DNA of 6,084 nucleotides. Source: CAZHTS01 sp964535315 (GTDB lineage: Bacteria; Chloroflexota; Anaerolineae; Anaerolineales; Anaerolineaceae). Of this stretch, positions 1 to 5,228 are shown piece by piece (the first letter of the stretch is position 1; each line of letters starts with the position of its first letter). The notes beneath the pieces were generated by a model that had not been told where the DNA came from, did not search any database, and saw only the letters and a list, made by a program, of their open reading frames with translations. A program made the translations under genes and the position numbers. The stretch is taken from the NCBI GenBank assembly GCA_964535315.1, contig CAZHTS010000142.1, positions 1-6,084 on the forward strand, read 5' to 3'.

Positions 1-102
1 GAAGCGTACCCCGCCACAACCTTTTTGAGGACATTTCTTCGGTATTTCAAATTCTTTCGGTTCAACTTTTGGTAAAATGAGGTTGAGGCGCATATGGCTC
101 AT
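1..102 (-). CDS. IS transposase, N-terminal fragment (runs off left edge)
   Basis: Reading the minus strand from 102 down to 1 gives 34 uninterrupted codons beginning MSHMRLNLILPKVEP and ending in a CPQKGC pair of cysteines (residues 24 and 29), so the frame stays open to the window edge. The 'MRLNLxLPKVEP...CP..GC' start resembles, from memory, the N-terminus of a transposase family common in Chloroflexota and Cyanobacteria, in which an N-terminal zinc-binding Cys cluster precedes a DDE catalytic domain. Only the start is visible, so no catalytic residue can be checked. An AGGAG (minus strand, 111-107) lies upstream. It is only 4 bases from the first ATG (102) and 13 from the second (93), so either could be the start; the family resemblance begins at the second. 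Base composition is clearly more AT-rich than the genes to the right, as expected for an acquired element. The exact IS family is not assigned. Confidence 0.62.
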   Translation of the reverse strand, partial: MSHMRLNLILPKVEPKEFEIPKKCPQKGCGGVRF

Positions 103-117
103 GTGTCTCCTGTTAGA

Positions 118-157
118 ATTTCCGGATAAACTGCCAGGTTCATCCGGAAATCTTTTT
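118..157 (+). terminator. Hairpin with T-run in the transposase leader; possible terminator
   Basis: ATTTCCGGAT (118-127) and ATCCGGAAAT (142-151) form a perfect 10-bp inverted repeat. The 14-base loop can pair further (AAC 129-131 with GTT 138-140). Five Ts follow at 153-157, so on the plus strand this has the form of an intrinsic terminator. No plus-strand gene ends here. The hairpin instead sits in the leader of the minus-strand transposase, between its likely promoter and its start. Alternatives are a structure that limits transposase expression from outside transcripts, as known for some insertion sequences, or part of the element's end. The inverted repeat is certain; its function is not. 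Confidence 0.42.
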
Positions 158-183
158 ATACCCCTTTTTTACCATTTTTGGAA
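155..183 (-). promoter_or_regulatory. Possible promoter for the transposase
   Basis: On the minus strand a TATAAA (160-155) lies 17 bases downstream of TTCCAA (183-178), a poor match to TTGACA. Position and direction fit transcription of the truncated transposase. The local AT-richness makes a chance -10 match likely. Confidence 0.25.
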
Positions 184-198
184 CAGTCACCAAACAGT

Positions 199-227
199 GG
201 TGATGCGCCGGGCCGGGCGGGTATAAT
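199..227 (+). promoter_or_regulatory. Probable promoter of the 379-residue protein gene
   Basis: A perfect TATAAT (222-227) stands 42 bases before the start codon at 269, which would give a leader of roughly 35 bases. The -35 region is weak: GGTGAT at 17-base spacing (199-204) or TGGTGA at 18. A short dyad, TCACC (187-191) with GGTGA (199-203), overlaps this -35 region. It could be an activator or repressor site and would fit a promoter that needs help, but at 5 bp it may be chance. The same promoter probably also serves the regulator gene downstream, because no terminator lies between the two genes. Confidence 0.5.
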
Positions 228-268
228 GAGATTGTGACCTTACCTTATTCAAAGCAGGATGGTGCCCA

Positions 269-1408
269 ATGAGCGAATATCAGTATCACGAGTGGCAGAC
301 CGTTGACCGCCTGTTATCGCCGTCCGAACAGGCGGTCGTACGTACACTGTCCAGCCATATTGAGGTCAGCCCTGGCAAAGCGATCGTCACCTATCACTGG
401 GGCGACTTCAAACATGCCCCCCGCCAGGTGCTGCTCCAATATTTTGACGCCTATTTCTATTGGGCTAATTGGGGCAGAATGCGCCTGATGTTTCGCTTCC
501 CTGCCGGAATGCTCGACGAAAAGCAAATCGAGCCCTATTCCGGCGGCGAATGTGTTTCGCTTGAAACCGTTGAGAACTACCAGGTGCTGGATATAGACTT
601 CAACCCCGAAGACAGCTTCTGGCAGAATGAATCTGGCATGGACCTGGCGGATTTCATTCCGCTGCGCGCCGCATTGCTGGAAGGGGATTACCGCCTGCTC
701 TACCTGGCCTGGCTCAAGGAAGAGACGCTTTGGGGCGAGCCGGAGGATGAGGATGAAGACGAAGACGGCTCCGTGTACGGCCTCGAGCCGCCGGTTCCAC
801 CCGGCCTGAAGAAATTGACGCCGTCGTTAGAGAATTTCATTCGCGCCTTCAATATCGATCCTTTTCTGGTGCAGGCCGCCGCCGAAGCCAGCCCGGACTT
901 GCAGCCCAGGCCATCTGTGGACTACCGCCAGCTGGTATCTCGCCTTTCGCGAGCGGAGTGCGACGACTTCCTGGCGCGTCTCGCCAACGACGACGCCACG
1001 GTGAAACTGACCTTACGCAAACGCCTGAACGAATTCTCGCCGCAGCCGCAGCCCGTGCACAACGCCGGAAAACGCAGCCTGCCGCAGCTGCTCCAGCGCG
1101 CCCGCCAGCTCGAAGAAGCCGAGAAGCAGCGTCAGGCCAAAGCCGCCCGCATGCAGCACATCGCAGAGATGAAAGCCCTCGCCCAAAACGAACCGCAAGC
1201 CTGGCAAGAGGTCGACCGCCTGCTGAAGACCGGGTCGAAGTCCGCGGCGAATTACGACCAGATCACCGCGCAGCTTAAAAAGCTCGGGCAGCTGGCCGAG
1301 TTTCAGGGTACCGTGACCATCTTCTCCAGCCGCATCCGGCAGTTGGCAAAGGAATATTCTTCCCGTCCTGCCTTATTACAGCGCTGGCAGGACCAGGGCT
1401 GGATTTAA
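269..1408 (+). CDS. Conserved hypothetical protein, 379 aa, with acidic linker
   Basis: The product is a soluble protein of unknown function; no signal peptide or membrane segment is visible. The N-terminal part (about 1-155) is rich in aromatic residues, with a block around TYHWGDFKHAP (41-51) and FDAYFYWANWG (59-69). It resembles an unnamed family I recall from several bacterial phyla with a similar N-terminus. Residues 157-166 form a nearly pure Asp/Glu run, followed by a proline-rich linker (PPVPPG, 174-179). The C-terminal half (about 180-379) is predicted helical and charged, with a possible coiled coil at about 273-305. No catalytic or metal-binding motif is evident. AGGA at 256-259, nine bases before the ATG, supports the start. 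The regulator gene follows after 38 bases without a terminator, so the two are probably co-transcribed. The reading frame is firm; the function is unknown. Confidence 0.88.
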   Translation: MSEYQYHEWQTVDRLLSPSEQAVVRTLSSHIEVSPGKAIVTYHWGDFKHAPRQVLLQYFDAYFYWANWGRMRLMFRFPAGMLDEKQIEPYSGGECVSLETVENYQVLDIDFNPEDSFWQNESGMDLADFIPLRAALLEGDYRLLYLAWLKEETLWGEPEDEDEDEDGSVYGLEPPVPPGLKKLTPSLENFIRAFNIDPFLVQAAAEASPDLQPRPSVDYRQLVSRLSRAECDDFLARLANDDATVKLTLRKRLNEFSPQPQPVHNAGKRSLPQLLQRARQLEEAEKQRQAKAARMQHIAEMKALAQNEPQAWQEVDRLLKTGSKSAANYDQITAQLKKLGQLAEFQGTVTIFSSRIRQLAKEYSSRPALLQRWQDQGWI

Positions 1409-1446
1409 TACACTCGGGTTACACCGGCAGCAGCCTCAGGCGCAAC

Positions 1447-4176
1447 ATGGAGCGATCGACCAACGAACTGCTTAAAACGAAACTATTTATCCCCCGCCCG
1501 CGGCACAAGACCCTGGCGCGCCCGGCGTTGATCGAACTGTTAAACGCCGGGCTGGACAGTGCACTGATCCTGCTCTCGGCCCAGGCCGGGTCTGGGAAGA
1601 CCACGCTGTTGGCCGAATGGCTGGCGCAAATCCAATCGCCGGCGGTGTGGCTGTCGCTGGACGAAAACGACAACGAGGTCAACCGCTTTCTGGCCTACTT
1701 CGTGACCGCCATCCAGAGCGCCTGGCCGGATTTTGGCGGGGCCATCGCTGCCGCCGCCCGTTCACCCCAGCCGCCTCCCGCCGAGACGCTCCTGGCCTGG
1801 CTGATCAACGAACTGGTCGAACGGGATGCGCTGGTGATCGTGCTCGACGATTACCATGCCATCCGGCTGGAAACCATCCACGCCGCCGTCAATTTCCTGA
1901 TCGAACGCCTGCCGCCGCACATTCATCTGGTCATCGCCACCCGCTCTGACCCGCCGCTGGGACTATCCCGCCTGCGCAGCCGCCTCTTGCTCACCGAGGT
2001 GCGCCTGGCGCAGCTGCGTTTCAGCCGCGCCGAAGCCGCCGAATTCCTGGCCCAGGTGATGGGATTGAACCTGCCCGATGAACTGGTCGCCGTGCTGGAA
2101 AAACGCACCGAGGGCTGGATCGCCGGCCTGCAGCTGGCCGGCCTGTCGCTGCGGGGCGCCGGCGACCCGGCCGGGTTTGTCCGGGCCTTTTCCGGCAGCC
2201 ACCAATACATCCTCGACTATCTGATCGATGAGGTCCTCCAGCGCCAGCCGCCGGAGATACAGACCTTCCTGCTGCGCACCTCCATTCTCAACCGCCTGTC
2301 GGCCCCGCTCTGCGATGCGCTCTGGCGGCCCGACGAGCAGCCCGCCCAGGGCGGTTACTCGTCGGCGGAGTGTCTCGCCTACCTGGAACGCAGCAACCTG
2401 TTCCTGGTGCCGCTGGATGACGAGCGCCGCTGGTTCCGCTACCACCACCTTTTCGCCGATCTGCTGCGCCACCAATTGGAGCGCCAGCCGGCAGACCAGG
2501 TCGCTCAATTACACCGCCGCGCCAGCCGCTGGTTTGAGCGGCAAGAGCTCGTAAGCGAGGCGCTCTGGCATGCCGTCCGGGCGGGCGACCACGACTGGGC
2601 CGCCGGGCTGGTAGAGGCCAGGGCGCAGGATTTAATGCTTCAAGGCTATATCCTGAAAATTGGCGAGTGGCTGGCGGCGCTGCCCGAAGACCTGCTGCGC
2701 GCCCGGCCCTGGTTGAGCGTGTATCAGGCCTGGTACCTGGTCATGACCGGCGAAGCCCGGCCGGTCGAGGCCTGCCTGGAGGTCGTCGAGCGCTGCCCGG
2801 CGGCGACGCCGGCCGAGCGCCAGGCGTTGGGCGAGAACGTGGCCGCCATTCGCGCCTTCCTCGCCGGCAGGACCCTGGACGCACCCAAAGCCGTCGAGGC
2901 GGCGCGCGCCGCGCTGGCGGCCATCGGCGAAGGAAACGTCTTATTGCGCGCCACCGCCTGCTACAACCTGGGGGTGGCCTCGCTGATGACGAACGATCTG
3001 ACCGGCGCCTGCCAGGCGTTGCGCGAGTCGGGCCGGTTGGGGGCGGCGTCGCGCAACCTGAACATGGCCGTGCCGTCGCTGGCTTCGCTGGGCGTGCAGG
3101 AGATGGCGCTCGGCCGTTTACACCAGGCGGAGAAGACTCTGCACGAGGCGCTGCAACTGGCGGTTGGGCCAGACGGCCGGCGGCTGCCGCTCGCGATGCG
3201 CCCCCTGGCAGCGTTGAGCGAACTGCACTACGAGTGGAATCACCTGGAACTGGCCCGGCAGTTTGCCCAGGAGAGCTGCGCCCTGGAAAGCGGCTGGGGC
3301 AACACCGCCGCCGCGGCGCAGGCTTATCAGGCGCTGTGTCAGGTGTGCCTGGCGCAGGGAAACCTCCCCGCGGCCCAGGCGGCCTGTGACAGGGCCGAAG
3401 AAATCATCCGGCTCTATCAGCTTCCTGACTGGCACGCCGCAAACGCCATGCGCTGCCGGGTGCGCCTGTGGCTGCACCCCGGCGCGGGCAACCCGGCCGC
3501 CGCCCTGCGCTGGGCCGAAGAACAACTGGGAACCCTCCAGCCCGGCGATCCGCTGCCCTATCTGCGCGAGGCCGGGAACCTCGCCGCGGCGCGCGCCCTG
3601 GCGGCTGCCGGACGCGAGCAAGCCGCCCTGGATCTGCTGCAACGTCTGCACGCCTCGGCCCAGGATGGCGGCCGGGTCAGCGCTCAGATCCAGATTCTGA
3701 CCCTGCAAGCCCTGGCCCACAGCAGCCTCGGCGAGAGCCACACCGCCCTGGAAACCCTGGAGCGGGCGCTGGCGCTGGCCGAGCCGGAAGAACACGTGCG
3801 CGCCATCATCGATGCCGGGGCGCGGATCGCCGCCCTGCTGGTCGAAACGGTGGCACGGCGCCAGACGGCGCGCCTGGATTACGCCATCCGCCTGCTGGCG
3901 GCGCTGGGCTACACCGCCGACCCGCATTCGCATACCGTGCAGCTTGCCGCCGGCGCGCCGGCCAGAACCGCCGGCAGCCTGGTCGAGCCGCTGACCGACC
4001 GTGAGCTGGAGGTGCTGCACTGCCTGGCGCAGGGCATGACCAATTCCGAAATCGCCGGCCGGCTCGTCGTGGCCGTCAGCACCGTCAAACGGCACATCAA
4101 CCACATCTTCGCCAAACTGGGTGTAACCAGCCGCGCCCAGGCCCTGGTCGCCGCCCGGGAGTCAGGGCTGCTCTAA
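1447..4176 (+). CDS. MalT-like LuxR-family ATP-dependent transcriptional regulator
   Basis: This is a large cytoplasmic DNA-binding activator of the MalT/LAL type (STAND NTPase class), full length at 909 residues. The N-terminus LLKTKLFIPRPR (8-19) is the usual family start and supports the ATG at 1447, although the upstream AGG (1438-1440) is only a weak ribosome site. The NTPase domain shows Walker A AQAGSGKTT (45-53), Walker B LVIVLDDYH (129-137) and a sensor-like ATRSD (164-168). RYHHLFADLL (331-340) is the conserved end of the following helical region. About 360-830 is an alanine- and leucine-rich helical-repeat (TPR-like) region, which in MalT-type proteins binds the inducer. The C-terminus (849-909) is a LuxR helix-turn-helix starting LTDRELEVL, with MTNSEIAGRL and STVKRHINHIFAKLGV. 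In this family inducer and ATP drive oligomerisation and promoter activation. The inducer cannot be told from sequence. No key motif is missing. Confidence 0.95.
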   Translation: MERSTNELLKTKLFIPRPRHKTLARPALIELLNAGLDSALILLSAQAGSGKTTLLAEWLAQIQSPAVWLSLDENDNEVNRFLAYFVTAIQSAWPDFGGAIAAAARSPQPPPAETLLAWLINELVERDALVIVLDDYHAIRLETIHAAVNFLIERLPPHIHLVIATRSDPPLGLSRLRSRLLLTEVRLAQLRFSRAEAAEFLAQVMGLNLPDELVAVLEKRTEGWIAGLQLAGLSLRGAGDPAGFVRAFSGSHQYILDYLIDEVLQRQPPEIQTFLLRTSILNRLSAPLCDALWRPDEQPAQGGYSSAECLAYLERSNLFLVPLDDERRWFRYHHLFADLLRHQLERQPADQVAQLHRRASRWFERQELVSEALWHAVRAGDHDWAAGLVEARAQDLMLQGYILKIGEWLAALPEDLLRARPWLSVYQAWYLVMTGEARPVEACLEVVERCPAATPAERQALGENVAAIRAFLAGRTLDAPKAVEAARAALAAIGEGNVLLRATACYNLGVASLMTNDLTGACQALRESGRLGAASRNLNMAVPSLASLGVQEMALGRLHQAEKTLHEALQLAVGPDGRRLPLAMRPLAALSELHYEWNHLELARQFAQESCALESGWGNTAAAAQAYQALCQVCLAQGNLPAAQAACDRAEEIIRLYQLPDWHAANAMRCRVRLWLHPGAGNPAAALRWAEEQLGTLQPGDPLPYLREAGNLAAARALAAAGREQAALDLLQRLHASAQDGGRVSAQIQILTLQALAHSSLGESHTALETLERALALAEPEEHVRAIIDAGARIAALLVETVARRQTARLDYAIRLLAALGYTADPHSHTVQLAAGAPARTAGSLVEPLTDRELEVLHCLAQGMTNSEIAGRLVVAVSTVKRHINHIFAKLGVTSRAQALVAARESGLL

Positions 4177-4208
4177 TTCTGCGGGCCGCTCCGCATACGC
4201 TCATCCCC

Positions 4209-4236
4209 CGGCAGGGCGCTCCCCTGCCGTTTTTTT
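4209..4236 (+). terminator. Intrinsic terminator after the LuxR regulator
   Basis: CGGCAGGG (4209-4216) pairs perfectly with CCCTGCCG (4222-4229) around a 5-base loop, and seven Ts follow directly (4230-4236). It lies 32 bases after the regulator stop codon and should separate that unit from the operon downstream. A smaller hairpin, TGCGG/CCGCA (4180-4195), lies just before it without a T-run. Confidence 0.9.
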
Positions 4237-4240
4237 ATCA

Positions 4241-4303
4241 ATACACCCGGATATACACCCTCCCCGCCCTCCCGGCCCATCGCGGGTGGACGACAATACA
4301 CCC
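4241..4303 (+). repeat. Three direct copies of ATACACCC upstream of the second operon
   Basis: ATACACCC occurs at 4241-4248, 4253-4260 and 4296-4303. The first and third are part of a longer identical 11-mer, CAATACACCCG (4239-4249 and 4294-4304). The third falls between the -35 and -10 boxes of the promoter below. A close variant, AATACACTCGG, lies at 1407-1417 just before the regulator gene. Clustered direct repeats near promoters are typical of MalT-type regulator binding, so these are candidate sites. The link to this regulator is inferred from position only. Confidence 0.45.
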
Positions 4304-4305
4304 GC
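4282..4305. promoter_or_regulatory. Candidate operator: 7-bp dyad over the -35 region
   Basis: GCGGGTG (4282-4288) and CACCCGC (4299-4305) are perfect inverted repeats separated by 10 bases. The dyad overlaps the -35-like box and reaches into the spacer of the promoter for the gene at 4349, a position suited to a dimeric DNA-binding protein. Which protein binds is unknown; in this GC-rich DNA a 7-bp dyad can also arise by chance. Confidence 0.35.
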
Positions 4306-4319
4306 CTGCTCTCTATAAT
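4290..4319 (+). promoter_or_regulatory. Promoter of the small-protein/membrane/ferredoxin operon
   Basis: A perfect TATAAT (4314-4319) has an ACGACA (4290-4295) upstream at 18-base spacing, matching the last four bases of TTGACA. It lies downstream of the intrinsic terminator and 30 bases before the start codon at 4349, giving a leader of a little over 20 bases. Confidence 0.6.
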
Positions 4320-4348
4320 GCAAATAAGAACGTTACAAGAGAGCGTAT

Positions 4349-4600
4349 ATGACCTCAACCCACACACAACTGGAAGGGATCTTTGAAATCCGGGTCAGGG
4401 GCGCCCTATCCCCCGCCTGGTCCACCTGGTTTGCCGGCTTTACGTTGAACCCGGACGAGGCCGGCAACACAATCATGCTCGGGCCGGTGATCGACCAGGC
4501 CGAACTTTACGGCGTCCTGGAACGTATCCGTGACCTGGGGCTGCCGCTCCTCTCGGTGCGGCAGGTGAAACCGCCCGAAAAGACGGACACACCTTCGTAA
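4349..4600 (+). CDS. Small conserved protein, 83 aa, unknown function
   Basis: This small soluble protein belongs to an unnamed family that I recognise from Chloroflexota and Actinobacteria by its core pattern. An N-terminal strand FEIRVRG (12-18) and a WSTWF segment (24-28) are followed by LGPVIDQAELYGVL (44-57) and IRDLGLPLLSV (60-70). The Lys/Pro-rich tail (74-83) looks disordered. The likely fold is a compact alpha/beta domain, perhaps a dimer or a partner-binding module, but no catalytic residues stand out and no function is known to me. The start is supported by a modest AAGAGAG (4337-4343) ribosome site. It is the first gene of a probable three-gene operon, with 31 bases to the next start and no terminator between. 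Confidence 0.85.
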   Translation: MTSTHTQLEGIFEIRVRGALSPAWSTWFAGFTLNPDEAGNTIMLGPVIDQAELYGVLERIRDLGLPLLSVRQVKPPEKTDTPS

Positions 4601-4616
4601 TCAACCATTGATCAGA

Positions 4617-4622
4617 CAGGAA
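4617..4622 (+). promoter_or_regulatory. Ribosome binding site choosing the ATG at 4632
   Basis: CAGGAAA-type Shine-Dalgarno sequence, whose GG at 4619-4620 lies 11 bases before the ATG at 4632. It falls inside the longer frame that could begin at a TTG (4608), so that TTG start is unlikely. A further in-frame ATG at 4638 would be 17 bases away, which is too far. Confidence 0.6.
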
Positions 4623-4631
4623 ACAAAGAAA

Positions 4632-5228
4632 ATGAAAATGTTGTCGCGAATCTCAAACAGCCTGCAAAAATACACCAGCCGCTATTACCTCATCCCGCTC
4701 ATTATCCTGTTCGCGGCGCTTGCCGTATGGATCGACCGGGGCCCCATCGGCAACACCCGGCTCAAAGAATTGAGCGGCGGCCTGGGCATGCTGGACATGC
4801 AGCACTTCGGCTATTCCGAAACGGTGGCCTACGACATGCTGGCCCAGATTGGCCCGGCCGGGCGCACCTTCTATGCGCAGTTGCTGGGGGTGGACGTTGT
4901 TTTTGCCCTGGTCTACATGCTGATGCAGTCGCTGCTGCTGACCAACCTCCTGCAGCGCGCCCACATCGCCGGCCGCTGGCAGCTGCTGAATCTGCTCCCC
5001 TGGCTGCGAAGTGGGCTGGACATCCTCGAAAACGGTGCGCTCCTGGGGCTGCTCTACCGCTTCCCGGCGCGGCTCGCCGGGCTGGCGTTCCTGGCCAGTA
5101 CCCTCACCCTGCTCAAATGGCTGGTCTACGGCATCGTCATCGGGCTTCTCTTTGCGCTGGGCGCGTGGGTCACGGCGCGCTCCCGCCAATCTCAAAACAA
5201 ACTTCAGAAAGCAGGCAAAACCCTATGA
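4632..5228 (+). CDS. Multi-pass integral membrane protein, 198 aa, unknown function
   Basis: Hydrophobic stretches at about 18-34, 84-104, 127-142 and 148-180 (the last long enough for one long or two short helices) indicate four to five membrane segments. The first lies near the N-terminus after a basic segment, so the N-terminus is probably cytoplasmic. Between segments one and two, a roughly 45-residue loop carries GGLGMLDMQHFGYS (49-62) and the YDMLAQIGPAGRTFY stretch (67-81). Acidic residues in DILEN (130-134) lie within or at the edge of the third segment, a feature I recall as conserved in this unnamed family. The tail after 181 is basic and probably cytoplasmic. No transporter or enzyme signature is visible. 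The start at 4632 is preferred over the upstream TTG at 4608 because of the AGGAAA site. The stop overlaps the next start as ATGA, implying coupled translation and a shared role with the flavodoxin/ferredoxin protein. Confidence 0.85.
   Translation: MKMLSRISNSLQKYTSRYYLIPLIILFAALAVWIDRGPIGNTRLKELSGGLGMLDMQHFGYSETVAYDMLAQIGPAGRTFYAQLLGVDVVFALVYMLMQSLLLTNLLQRAHIAGRWQLLNLLPWLRSGLDILENGALLGLLYRFPARLAGLAFLASTLTLLKWLVYGIVIGLLFALGAWVTARSRQSQNKLQKAGKTL

Noticed and set aside
66..180. Inverted TGGTAAAA-like sequences at about 70-78 and 167-176 as possible IS terminal repeats
   Set aside because: The match is only about 8 AT-rich bases, and one copy lies inside the transposase coding region, so it cannot be a pair of element ends.
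958..1278. 106-codon Arg/Ala-rich plus-strand frame within the 379-residue gene
   Set aside because: Out-of-frame shadow of the helical C-terminal half, low complexity and without a convincing start.
1404..1409. TTTAAT as a -10 box for a separate regulator promoter
   Set aside because: It matches 5 of 6 bases but has no acceptable -35 box at 16-18 bases upstream, and it overlaps the stop codon of the preceding gene.
1963..2508. 181-codon minus-strand frame inside the regulator NTPase region
   Set aside because: Fully antisense to conserved NTPase sequence, no supporting ribosome site was noticed, and the composition is that of a shadow frame.
2667..3389. 240-codon plus-strand frame within the regulator
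   Set aside because: The product is Arg/Gly/Ala-rich with no recognisable motif and is an out-of-frame shadow of the helical-repeat region of the regulator.
3118..4104. 328-codon open frame on the minus strand inside the regulator gene
   Set aside because: It lies wholly antisense to a clear full-length LuxR regulator, its translation is low-complexity Gly/Gln/Arg-rich with no domain, and long antisense frames are expected in GC-rich coding DNA.
4653..5195. 180-codon minus-strand frame opposite the membrane protein
   Set aside because: Antisense shadow; the translation is Gln/Glu/Arg-rich with no domain, while the plus strand encodes clear membrane segments.
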